A DNA stretch of 64,000 nt from Evansella sp. LMS18 (lineage in GTDB: Bacteria > Bacillota > Bacilli > Bacillales > Salisediminibacteriaceae). A program made the position numbers and the translations under genes. The notes under the pieces are model-generated. The model was not told the DNA's origin. It was given only the letters and a program-made list of their open reading frames with translations, and did not search any database. The first letter of the stretch is position 1; every line of letters starts with the position of its first letter. The stretch spans positions 2,666,001 through 2,730,000 of the forward strand of contig NZ_CP093301.1 of the NCBI RefSeq assembly GCF_024362785.1, given 5' to 3'. Positions 17,757 to 25,660 of this stretch are shown piece by piece.

Positions 17757-18599
17757 TTATTCACCTCCCTGGGTTTGGAAATTGGAGAAGTGATAGGCTG
17801 GCCATGGCCCTGTTATTTCGAATTTAAAGCTGGATCCTTCTTTTTCAGCCTTGTCTTTTTCTTCACTTATAAATTGCAGGACCTGTTCCACTTTGTCTTT
17901 TGGGAACAGGTACGCTCCGTTCCAGCACATATCATCGTCCCGTCCGGTCAGTTTTCTCTCCCAGTTTTTCTTTACCTCTTTATCTGCACTGAACGTTTCC
18001 AGCTTTTCATGAATGCTCTCGCAGTATTTGTCAATTTCTTTATCAGCCTGTTTCTCTATGAAATCCTTTAGTTTTTTCTTTTCAAAGAATTGTTTACCTT
18101 TGGAGAGGCCTTCGATCTCCTGCACCTTTTTTGTAACCTCAGGGCTGTTCTCCTTAACCTCTTTTATAAATGCTTCTTTATCTGTAAAAATCTTAATATT
18201 CCATTCTTCCTTGCTGGATAATTTGTGAAAAACAGTGTGGATATTTTCCTTATGCTCTGCCAATGTTTCTTCCAGCCTGCTTTTATCCTCATAGATTGTC
18301 CCGAATTTCAAAGGGATAACAGTATAAGTATTATGGAGAGTATTCATTCTTTCATGGTGGTGATAAGCTTTCTCCTGAAGCCATTTCATATCCTCGACCT
18401 TTTTTTGAAGCACCTCTTCAGCAAAGTCTTCATGCTTCACAAGGCACGCTACTGCTGTTACTTCATCGAAAACGTAATACTCTATGTTATAGTCCGGGTC
18501 AATTCCTTCAATATCCGTTAACTTATTTTCTTCATACTCCTGCGTCGGTATAAAGGCGTATAAGTATATCAGTTCCTTTGTATTCACTTCTGCCTGCAT
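17757..18599 (-). CDS. gvpL: Gas vesicle protein GvpF/GvpL family
   Basis: The 280-residue accessory protein is recognised by the N-terminal KELIYLYAFIP, the central TVIPLKFGTIYED and the C-terminal GPWPAYHF, all characteristic of GvpF/L. Members bind GvpA-type proteins and help nucleate the shell. A GGGAGG lies about 11 nt before the ATG. It is the first gvp gene of the cluster and is only 39 bp downstream of the TetR gene in the same direction. Only one F/L paralog is present here; complete Bacillus clusters usually have two. The assignment to L rather than F rests on gene order (L-S-K-J). Confidence 0.9.
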   Translation of the reverse strand: MQAEVNTKELIYLYAFIPTQEYEENKLTDIEGIDPDYNIEYYVFDEVTAVACLVKHEDFAEEVLQKKVEDMKWLQEKAYHHHERMNTLHNTYTVIPLKFGTIYEDKSRLEETLAEHKENIHTVFHKLSSKEEWNIKIFTDKEAFIKEVKENSPEVTKKVQEIEGLSKGKQFFEKKKLKDFIEKQADKEIDKYCESIHEKLETFSADKEVKKNWERKLTGRDDDMCWNGAYLFPKDKVEQVLQFISEEKDKAEKEGSSFKFEITGPWPAYHFSNFQTQGGE

Positions 18600-18638
18600 A
18601 GTTTTTCATTCCTCCCAAAAAATTGATTGTCTTGTATT

Positions 18639-19283
18639 TTAAAGCTGTCCGGCCAGTTCACTTCCGGTTATATTAGGAAGCTTTGCTCCCCATGCAGCCA
18701 GAAAAGCACGGACGACGTTTTCTGCATCGGGCACAAGCTTAAAATCAGTATCCTCGCGTACCCACTCGGTAATCAGCCCGCTCACCAGCCCGACAAAAGC
18801 AAGAGCACCTGTTTCCGGCTTCCAGTTCTCAGGTAATGACCCTTCACTTTTTGCACGAGTAAGAACTTCAGTGACAATCAGCCTGGCTTTCTGTTCCATG
18901 GATAATCCTGAAACATGCTCATCTGTTCTGCTGAGCTCATATTTTAGGAGCAGCTTCGTAAGCTTTTTAAGCCGGCTGTCAGACTGGAACTCGTGCAGAA
19001 TGTAACTAATCGTATCAGCAAGAGCTCCAAGGGGATCGCTGAGTTCGTTTTTGGCCAGTAATTCAGCCAGTTTTTCCAGGGGCAGCTCAATCCTTTCACG
19101 AATCGCTGTTAAGATCCCCTGCTTATTCTGGAAATGCCAGTGAACAGCACCCCTAGTAAGTCCTGCAGAGCTTGCTATGTCCTGCAGTGACGTAGCCTCA
19201 TAACCTTTTTCAATAAAAAGTTTTTCAGCGGAATCAATAATAGCTTTACGGGTCCGGGCTGCTTCCTCCTTTGTTCGCCTCAT
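18639..19283 (-). CDS. TetR-family transcriptional regulator (AcrR/TtgR-like)
   Basis: The 214-residue protein has an N-terminal TetR DNA-binding domain with helix-turn-helix TSLQDIASSAGLTRGAVHWH (residues about 32-51) and a C-terminal ligand domain resembling AcrR-type regulators of drug efflux. It is the first gene of the transcript that continues into gvpL, with only 39 bp between. It may therefore autoregulate and control the gvp genes. Palindromic candidate operators lie just upstream (19302-19321). The effector is unknown; no efflux pump gene is adjacent. Confidence 0.88.
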   Translation of the reverse strand: MRRTKEEAARTRKAIIDSAEKLFIEKGYEATSLQDIASSAGLTRGAVHWHFQNKQGILTAIRERIELPLEKLAELLAKNELSDPLGALADTISYILHEFQSDSRLKKLTKLLLKYELSRTDEHVSGLSMEQKARLIVTEVLTRAKSEGSLPENWKPETGALAFVGLVSGLITEWVREDTDFKLVPDAENVVRAFLAAWGAKLPNITGSELAGQL

Positions 19284-19301
19284 CTAAGCACCCCCCTTTT
19301 C

Positions 19302-19321
19302 TATGTATACATACCGTATGT
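19302..19321 (-). promoter_or_regulatory. Candidate TetR operator upstream of the regulator gene
   Basis: Two overlapping palindromes, TATGTATACATA (19302-19313, perfect) and ACATACCGTATGT (19309-19321, odd-centred), lie 19 bp upstream of the regulator start. The ACATAC/GTATGT half-sites resemble those of AcrR-type operators. Autoregulation is inferred. Confidence 0.5.
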
Positions 19322-19430
19322 TTGTAAAGAGTTATAGCGGCTATTCCCGGTTACCTTTCTTATAAAACACTTTGTTTGTTGGTAAATAAAGTCATCCTTA
19401 GAGGGGAGGGAACGGGCGGAGGTATGGTGG

Positions 19431-19700
19431 TTCCGAACTTAGAATAATTGAGATGGAGAGGTTACCTGGAGAGGTCCCGCGTGCCCGCTTGGTGGAAAAT
19501 AAGAGGAGAGCGGTAACGCGGGAGTGTCTCGCATGCCCGCTTGGTGGAAAATAAGAGGAGAGCGGTAACGCAAAGAGGTCTCGCATGCCCGCTTGGTGGA
19601 AAATAAGAGGAGAGCGGTAACGCAAGAGGCTCTCGCATGCCCGCTTGGTGGAAAATAAGTGGTGAGTGGTAACGCAAGGAGGTCTCGCATGCCCGCTTGA
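19431..19700. repeat. 52-bp tandem repeat array, about 5 units
   Basis: The anchor GCCCGCTTG starts at 19483, 19535, 19587, 19639 and 19691, giving a strict 52-bp period. The unit reads GAGCGGTAACGC, then a variable purine/pyrimidine block, then CTCGCATGCCCGCTTG and a GGAAAATAAG tail. It belongs to the same family as the larger array at 53742-54210. Open minus-strand frames across it are repeats of the same amino-acid pattern in all three phases and are not treated as genes. It lies between the TetR gene and the end of the exonuclease gene. Confidence 0.88.
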
Positions 19701-19732
19701 GTAAAAATAAGAAGAAAGCGGCGACTTCCGTT

Positions 19733-20401
19733 TTATCTATGAAATACAGAACTCCCATTCACTGGTCTTGTAATATTGGAGAGATCGCCAAGCGTTGTTT
19801 TTCCACGGTCTTCGAGAAAGCGGAGCAGCTCAACGAAAAGGTGTGCTGTGGTGAGAGCGTCTCCAACAGCACTGTGACGCCTGAAAATCTTAGTACCGAA
19901 ATTTAATGCATAATGCTGGAGGTCCCGCATATCCCAGGATGGAGCAAGAAAGCCTATTAAATCGAGTGTATCGATATAAAGCGGTTCGTCAAACGTATAT
20001 TTGCAGCGGAGAAGCTCTTTTTTAAGCACGGTTATGTCGAAGGCAAGATAGTGGCCGACCCAGCTGTCGCTCTCGTTGGTTTCAATGAAACTATAAAATT
20101 TTTTAATAGCTTCAAAAGCATCTGGAGCATTTGCTACTTGCTGTTCAGTTATCCCGGTCAGATTTGTAATTCGCTCTGGAATATCCCTTCCTGGATTGAC
20201 ATAAGTCTGGAAAGTCCGGTCAGTTACCTGCAGACCCTCCACCTGGACTGCTCCTATCTCAATTAATCTGTCTGTGCTTCCCACTGAGAAACCAGTAGTT
20301 TCCGTGTCAAAAACTGTAAATGACAGGTCGCGAATTGGAGTATTCAGTGGCTTATCCTGAGTCAGCTGATAGTGCATTTTCTTTTTCTTCCAAAACATCA
20401 T
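19733..20401 (-). CDS. DnaQ-like 3'-5' exonuclease (DEDDh)
   Basis: The 222-residue protein carries the exonuclease motifs FDTETTG (Exo I, residues 31-37), GHYLAFDITVL (Exo II) and HSAVGDALTT (Exo III with the H and D of the DEDDh class). It resembles the epsilon/PolC proofreading domain but stands alone. It lies downstream of the DUF294 gene in the same direction, an arrangement found for symporter/DUF294 clusters in other bacteria. The link may concern nucleotide turnover or RNA processing; this is inference. Repeat arrays flank it on both sides. Confidence 0.9.
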   Translation of the reverse strand: MMFWKKKKMHYQLTQDKPLNTPIRDLSFTVFDTETTGFSVGSTDRLIEIGAVQVEGLQVTDRTFQTYVNPGRDIPERITNLTGITEQQVANAPDAFEAIKKFYSFIETNESDSWVGHYLAFDITVLKKELLRCKYTFDEPLYIDTLDLIGFLAPSWDMRDLQHYALNFGTKIFRRHSAVGDALTTAHLFVELLRFLEDRGKTTLGDLSNITRPVNGSSVFHR

Positions 20402-20465
20402 AACCGGAACACTCCTTTATTTTCGGCTCTCCGTATGGAGGAAAGAAACATATCGAGCGACAGCC

Positions 20466-20710
20466 CACATTGAAAAAAAACAGTCAATTATCGAAACAGT
20501 TGGTTCTGTTCATGGAATGGGGTTTCCAGTTATTGAAATGCAATCCCATTCTCGAAAAGGGCACTTCAATTCTCGAAAAGCCAGGTTCTATTCTTGAAAA
20601 AGGGAGTCCCATTCTCGAAGTGAAATCCAATTCTCGAAATGCCAGGTTCAATTCTCGAAATCAGATGTCCCATTCTCGAAATCGAATAACTAATTCTCGA
20701 AGCACCATCC
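20466..20710. repeat. 21-bp phased array of ATTCTCGAAA-type motifs (11 or more units)
   Basis: The motif ATTCTCGAAA or close variants start at 20487, 20508, 20529, 20548, 20569, 20590, 20611, 20630, 20651, 20672 and 20693. Spacings are 21 bp except two of 19 bp, which recur every fourth unit and give an 82-bp super-period. The core TTC-N2-GAA is an imperfect palindrome. The array fills the interval between the DUF294 stop and the exonuclease start (both minus strand). It resembles iterons or a phased protein-binding array; no coding potential is supported. Confidence 0.85.
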
Positions 20711-20743
20711 TGACCAACAAAATCGCCCCCTGCCAAAACACAT

Positions 20744-22672
20744 TTACATGATTCCAAAGGCGGCCAGCGTCTTATTCTGCAACGAACGGATTGTTTTCAG
20801 GGCGTGCATCAGCTCTTCTTTCTCCCGGCTTTTCATGTGCACAAAGTGGACGACGCTGGAGTTTTCCTCTCCTCGTTTGTACCGAGCCCATGACTGGGAG
20901 ACACGGATAGACAGTACTACTTCGTAAGCGAAAAGGAGGTCCTCTGCAAACTCGCTGGTAAAGATATTATCTGCTTCAAGAAGGCTGATCCGCTCTTTAG
21001 GTGTCCCTTCTACGATGCCGTGTCGGGCGCCCAGAAGCTGCAACCCATGATATAAAGGGAAGAGTGCCTGTTTTTTTATATCGATCTTATCCCGTTTCAT
21101 CCGGAAAAGTGCCCTGATTGGATGATCCAGTGTTGGAACCGGGGACTGCTTCTCCTGTTCAGCAGCCCGGTAAAGAAAGATTCTGGACTTATTTAACTGC
21201 TCTTTTACCATCTGCGTAAATTTGCCCTTAAGTTCTTCGTTCCCATACAAGTAACGGAAAGAAAGGAAATTATGGCCCAGCAGAATGTTCTCGTTCGTCG
21301 CCCGGAGTCCCCATGTCCGAAGGCGTTCCTCCCAGCGGGTGATTGTTCCCCTCCACTTATCGGAACTAGCCATCATATCCCCACGGCAGCGCTTATAGCC
21401 TGCTGCTTCCATCATTTCTGTAACGTAAGTGCCAAAAGTGCTGAAATAAGACTCAACATTCTTAGCCTGTTCCTCGGGGACGTCCTCATAAACTAAAAAG
21501 TGATCCTGGTCCGACAGCATAAACTGCTCGCCCCGGCCGCCGCTGCCCATCATGAAAAATACAAAGGAAACGGGCGGTTTTCCGTGGCCCTGTTCTGCCA
21601 TTTTTTCCAGGGTAAGGTCAGTACAGTGCCGCACCAGACGATCATACAGGTTTGTAATAACCTCCATCACATGCAGTGTAGGGATTTCATCCTCGATCAG
21701 CTTATCGAGAACTCCATAAATGGCATGTTTCACTTCATGGAGATTATCGGCGGTGGAGTGTTCGATTTTCTGCAGCACATCGAACGTTCCCCGGGATTTC
21801 TTTCGGAAAAGGTCGGAAAGAGTAACCATACCGAGCGGCTTTCCTTCGTCTGTAACCGGCAAATGCTTCACACCGCTGATCAGGAATTTGGACATTGCTT
21901 CATAGTAGTAGGCGGAGCGGGAAACAGCCACCGGTTCAGGAGTCATAATATCCTCTGCTGTCAGATGCCCGCTGTCTCCTGCTGAGACTACGCGGGATAC
22001 GATATCTTTCTCAGTTATAATACCGCAAAGCTGATCATTCTTATCTGTGATTAAAAGTGAACTGACCCCGGCCTCGACCATATGCCGGGCAGCCTCCTGT
22101 ACTGGAGTGGAGGCCGTTACAGTAACAGGGGGCTGGTTCATCAAATCCTGCACACGGCGGATAAAAGGATCGCTTTCCCCCCATTGGCGGGCAAGCCTGA
22201 CTTGTTCCGCAAGGGAAGCGTATACTTCCCGAAGCCGGACAGCCACCTGGCGTATCATATAATCCCGGACAGCTTCATCGTTCCAGCGAGCTTCAAGTAC
22301 TGTGTACGGGATATGGAGACAGACGGAATCCTCAGCTGCGTTGACTTCAACAGTATAATTTTCTTCATGGGGATTAGCCTCACCAAGAAAGTCCGCGAGA
22401 CTGGAAAAACCGATTATTTCACCGGCTTCCAGGACTTCAAGCACCTCCTCGTCCGTGGGATTCTGTCCAGTATCCACACACACTTCCGCAATACCCTCCA
22501 GCATAAGGAGAAGACCCTCCCGTACAGATTTCGCGTAGAGGATCTTATCGCCTCTGCTGTAGCTGTTCAAATCACATTGCTCCAGCAGTTCCTCCAGTTC
22601 AGCGGCAGGAGTGCCGCTGAAAAGAGGATGATTCTTTGCTTTTTCCAAATAATTATTTTGCTTGCTCATCAT
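20744..22672 (-). CDS. cNMP-binding / CBS / DUF294 nucleotidyltransferase-like signalling protein
   Basis: The 642-residue protein has a cyclic-nucleotide-binding-type domain (about 15-150), a CBS pair (about 178-290, with SLLITDKNDQLCGIITEKDI and MTPEPVAVSRSAYYYEAM), a DUF294 nucleotidyltransferase-like domain with GSGGRGEQFMLSDQD (376-390; the D-x-D metal pair is kept) and a C-terminal DUF294 helical domain. This architecture resembles GlnD-like sensors and is regularly linked to Na+/solute symporters. The start is taken at ATG 22672 (or 22669), overlapping the symporter by 20 bp; the longer ATG at 22690 lacks a ribosome site. It probably senses a nucleotide or metabolite and controls the transporter; that is inference. 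Confidence 0.87.
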   Translation of the reverse strand: MMSKQNNYLEKAKNHPLFSGTPAAELEELLEQCDLNSYSRGDKILYAKSVREGLLLMLEGIAEVCVDTGQNPTDEEVLEVLEAGEIIGFSSLADFLGEANPHEENYTVEVNAAEDSVCLHIPYTVLEARWNDEAVRDYMIRQVAVRLREVYASLAEQVRLARQWGESDPFIRRVQDLMNQPPVTVTASTPVQEAARHMVEAGVSSLLITDKNDQLCGIITEKDIVSRVVSAGDSGHLTAEDIMTPEPVAVSRSAYYYEAMSKFLISGVKHLPVTDEGKPLGMVTLSDLFRKKSRGTFDVLQKIEHSTADNLHEVKHAIYGVLDKLIEDEIPTLHVMEVITNLYDRLVRHCTDLTLEKMAEQGHGKPPVSFVFFMMGSGGRGEQFMLSDQDHFLVYEDVPEEQAKNVESYFSTFGTYVTEMMEAAGYKRCRGDMMASSDKWRGTITRWEERLRTWGLRATNENILLGHNFLSFRYLYGNEELKGKFTQMVKEQLNKSRIFLYRAAEQEKQSPVPTLDHPIRALFRMKRDKIDIKKQALFPLYHGLQLLGARHGIVEGTPKERISLLEADNIFTSEFAEDLLFAYEVVLSIRVSQSWARYKRGEENSSVVHFVHMKSREKEELMHALKTIRSLQNKTLAAFGIM

Positions 22673-24314
22673 TGATCCAAACCTCACCATCTTTGTAAGT
22701 CATTTGTTCCGGATAGCGAAGGTCAACTGCCTCATCCTGAAGACGTTGTTCCGGAGGCGGGGTCATCAGGGAAACTATTATACAAAGGAGAAGGTTTGAA
22801 GTTACCCCGAACAGGCCAGCTCCAGTATCCTGGATCCCAAACAACGTAATGCCTGCCATGGACAGGAAAATATATGTCAGAGTGACGGTCAGCCCTCCAA
22901 GCATTCCTGCAATGGCACCCTGCCGGTTCATCCGTTTCCACCAGACGCCGAGGAAAAGAACAGGGAAGAACGTACCACCTGCAAGAGCGAATGCCCAGGC
23001 GATAATCTGGGTAATAACCCCAGGAGGGTCAAGAGCAACAAGACCAGCTGCAACCGTTGCAAGGACAATCGCAATTCGTCCGGCGAGAAGGCGGTTGCTG
23101 TCCGTAGCGTCCGGTTTCAGAAGCCGGTAGTAAATATCATGTGCAAAGGAAGATGAAATGGTAATCAGCAGTCCGCCGGCAGTAGAAAGAGCTGCGGCCA
23201 TTGCTCCTGCGGCGATGAGGCCTACAACAAACACCCCGAGATTGGCAATTTCCGGGGTTGCCATAACCACGATATCCTGATGAATGACCAGGTCTTCCCA
23301 GGAAAGTACTCCGTCGCCGTCCGTGTCGGCAATTTGCAGAAGTCCTGTGTTCAGCCACGGTTCTGTCCATGCCGGCAGGTCATCAATCGGCGAGCCCACA
23401 ACTTCTGTCATAATAACGAATCGTGAAAATGCCGCGTAAGCTGGTGCAGAAAGATAAAGAAGGGCGATGAAAAGAAGGGCCCATGCACCGCTCCAGCGGG
23501 CAGCTTTCATTGTAGTTACGGTATAGAACCGGACAATTACGTGAGGGAGAGCTGCAGTACCTACCATTAATGTAAATAAAAGGGCGATAAACTGTGCTCT
23601 GTTACTCTCATCAAACGGTGCAAAGTACTCTGACAGGCCAAGTTCCTGATCGATTGCTCCCAGTTCACTGACGATATTCCCATATGTAAGCCATGGCAGC
23701 GGGTTACCTGTTATCTGCAGCGACAGGAACACGATAGGAATAATGTAAGCAGTTATTAGAATCATATACTGGGCAACCTGAGTCCAGGTAACCCCTTTCA
23801 TTCCGCCAAGAGTTGCATAAATGGCAATAACAACGACCCCGATCATTACCCCTGTGGAAGCAGGGAGATTCAGGATACGTCCGATTACCACGCCTGAACC
23901 GGAAAGCTGCCCGATAATATAAGTGAAACTGATTATGATAGTTGCGATAGCAGCAATCAGCCGGGCAGGGTTGCTGTCAAAACGGTCACCGATGAATTCC
24001 GGCACCGTAAACCGACCGTATTTTCGCAGCTGAGGCGCAAGGAGGAATGTAAGTAATAAATACCCTCCCGTCCAGCCCATAATATAAGCAAGACCATCAT
24101 AGCCGAGAATCATGACGGTACCGGCCATGCCGATAAAGGAGGCCGCACTCATCCAGTCTCCGCCAATGGCCATCCCGTTCCAGAACGGTGGGATCCCCCG
24201 GCTCGCCACGTAAAAATCAGATGTGGCTTTCGCTCGATTGTAAATGGATATTCCAATATAAAGAGCAAAGGTTAATAAGATTAGTATTAGTGATACTATC
24301 GCTTGCTGATCCAC
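22653..24314 (-). CDS. Sodium:solute symporter large subunit (SSS family, VC_2705/ActP-like)
   Basis: The 553-residue carrier has about thirteen membrane segments. GTG at 24314 follows GGAGG by about 8 nt. The SSS signatures GGDWMSAASFIGMAGTVM and ATLGGMKGVTWTQVAQYMIL are clear and resemble acetate/monocarboxylate permeases. Residues 330-341, DTDGDGVLSWED, form a textbook EF-hand loop in a hydrophilic segment before a membrane helix; this is unusual for the superfamily (see findings). It pairs with the DUF4212 small subunit 57 bp upstream and overlaps the DUF294 gene downstream. The substrate is unknown; acetate or another organic acid is likely from the family. Confidence 0.9.
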   Translation of the reverse strand: MDQQAIVSLILILLTFALYIGISIYNRAKATSDFYVASRGIPPFWNGMAIGGDWMSAASFIGMAGTVMILGYDGLAYIMGWTGGYLLLTFLLAPQLRKYGRFTVPEFIGDRFDSNPARLIAAIATIIISFTYIIGQLSGSGVVIGRILNLPASTGVMIGVVVIAIYATLGGMKGVTWTQVAQYMILITAYIIPIVFLSLQITGNPLPWLTYGNIVSELGAIDQELGLSEYFAPFDESNRAQFIALLFTLMVGTAALPHVIVRFYTVTTMKAARWSGAWALLFIALLYLSAPAYAAFSRFVIMTEVVGSPIDDLPAWTEPWLNTGLLQIADTDGDGVLSWEDLVIHQDIVVMATPEIANLGVFVVGLIAAGAMAAALSTAGGLLITISSSFAHDIYYRLLKPDATDSNRLLAGRIAIVLATVAAGLVALDPPGVITQIIAWAFALAGGTFFPVLFLGVWWKRMNRQGAIAGMLGGLTVTLTYIFLSMAGITLFGIQDTGAGLFGVTSNLLLCIIVSLMTPPPEQRLQDEAVDLRYPEQMTYKDGEVWINDEQAK

Positions 24315-24370
24315 GCATTATCCCTCCTCAAGGATGTTAGTACTCCGTGTAAAAAACGGAGGGAGGCGGT

Positions 24371-24676
24371 TTAATGCTCCGCACCGCCGCCGCTGAGTTT
24401 AACGTTTTGTTTTTCATCGATACCGAATTTTTTATCGATCCGGTCACTGATCACTGCGTTTAAAAAGAGCAGAATTACGAAGGTGGCAACAGCTCCCTGG
24501 GCCCCCATGTAATAATGGGCGGGCATCCCCATAATCGTAGCTCCTGTTTCGAGGATGACGTCTGCAAAAGCAGCGACTCCGAAAGATACAAGGAAACCAA
24601 TTGCTAAAAAAACGACAATGAGAGTTGTACGAATTTTGAAATACTGGTCTGCTTTCTTCTTCTCTATCTTCCGCAT
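24371..24676 (-). CDS. DUF4212 sodium/solute symporter small subunit
   Basis: This 101-residue protein has two membrane segments (TTLIVVFLAIGFLVSFGVAA and HYYMGAQGAVATFVILLFLN). It starts at an ATG behind AAAGGAGG. It fits the symporter small-subunit family by size, topology and position directly before the large subunit, and by the conserved YF.IRT N-terminus and the MGAQG motif. It probably stabilises or gates the carrier. Confidence 0.88.
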   Translation of the reverse strand: MRKIEKKKADQYFKIRTTLIVVFLAIGFLVSFGVAAFADVILETGATIMGMPAHYYMGAQGAVATFVILLFLNAVISDRIDKKFGIDEKQNVKLSGGGAEH

Positions 24677-24777
24677 AAAAAACTTCCTCCTTTAAAGGTG
24701 CTCATAGTTTCAGAGAGTTGCTGGCCTCACCTCCTTAATAAGCTTCCTGGAAACCGCTTTCATTATTTCGTGGATTT

Positions 24778-25050
24778 TTAATTTAACGGAGCGGGGGAAC
24801 CTTTTTCAATATGGCGGCAGCCCCGGCATATCAACATTGGAGTTTTCTTTCCGGCGATAATATAGTTGGTGACAATCACTGCTGGTAAAAATAAAAGAAA
24901 CAGTGGTTCGAAAAAGATGCCTGCTGCCAGGATAACCAGCACTGGAAGCATCGAAGTCATAAATAAATAACGCCATTTGTGCAGCACTGTAACACTGCTG
25001 CTCCGGCATGATGGGCATTGAAATGGGGCGCTGTGTGCTTTTCTGTTCAT
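24778..25050 (-). CDS. Small zinc-ribbon membrane protein, function unknown
   Basis: This 90-residue protein has an N-terminal CPSC and a C-terminal CRGC pair, a likely zinc ribbon split by two hydrophobic segments (FMTSMLPVLVILAAGIFFEP and FLLFLPAVIVTNYIIAG). The ATG at 25050 has GGAGG 8 nt upstream; an in-frame GTG at 25059 overlaps that site. It precedes the symporter genes on the same strand with about 100 bp between, so it may belong to their transcript. No named family was recognised. Confidence 0.7.
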   Translation of the reverse strand: MNRKAHSAPFQCPSCRSSSVTVLHKWRYLFMTSMLPVLVILAAGIFFEPLFLLFLPAVIVTNYIIAGKKTPMLICRGCRHIEKGSPAPLN

Positions 25051-25070
25051 TAAATTCACCTCCGGGCTGC

Positions 25071-25253
25071 CTATCTCAGACTAAATATAAACCTTACCGT
25101 CTCCCAGAAAGGCATGGGCACCATGGCGATCTGAATCACCATAAATCCGGCCATCGCAAACAGCGGAACGGTCAGGAGGAGAGGTTTTCGGTATTTAATT
25201 GCAGCAATTACGGAGAGGGCGGCCACCACCCAGAAACCAATAAGTATCCACAT
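25071..25253 (-). CDS. Small two-helix membrane protein, function unknown
   Basis: This 60-residue hydrophobic protein has two predicted segments (MWILIGFWVVAALSVIAAIK and LLLTVPLFAMAGFMVIQIAM). AGAAGGGAAA lies before the ATG. It is 20 bp upstream of the zinc-ribbon protein gene and likely first in the symporter-cluster transcript. Nothing more can be said. Confidence 0.6.
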   Translation of the reverse strand: MWILIGFWVVAALSVIAAIKYRKPLLLTVPLFAMAGFMVIQIAMVPMPFWETVRFIFSLR

Positions 25254-25272
25254 ATATTTCCCTTCTTTCTTT

Positions 25273-25293
25273 CTGTAATCTGTAATCTGTAAT
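25273..25293. repeat. Three copies of the 7-mer CTGTAAT
   Basis: A perfect micro-tandem in the leader of the small membrane protein gene. It may be a slippage-prone site, with no evident function. Confidence 0.6.
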
Positions 25294-25660
25294 CTGTGCT
25301 CCTGCTGACTGGAAGCTGTTTCGTGATATAAATCTTACTTGAGCTGACCTATAACAGCATTAGTAAAATAAAGTCCTGCTTCCAAAACAGGAGAGTTGGG
25401 AATTTATTCTCATGTAAATTAATGTCATACGCAGATTATTTCAAATTTTCAGATATAGTGTCAACTAATTTACCTTTATTTACAGAAAAGTCCTGAGGGA
25501 AAACAGGAAAGATTACATAGGAATAAATCTTATAAAACTCACAAAAGCTCATGTTATGGCACTAAAAGGTTCCCTTTTGAGGTGCTACTCTTAAAAAACG
25601 AGCGGAAATAACAGTTGTATGTAATTCGTGCCATAGTTTGGCGAGTTTGTCTTTAGGAAA

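Noticed and set aside
19398-19758. Three overlapping minus-strand frames of 75-98 residues with repeating FPPSGHAR/ALPLSSYF patterns
   Set aside because: They are the three phases of a 52-bp repeat; the period is not a multiple of three and there is no ribosome site or non-repetitive part.
21500-22675. Plus-strand frames of 161 and 197 residues
   Set aside because: Antisense to the well-supported DUF294 gene; low complexity of typical shadows and no ribosome sites.
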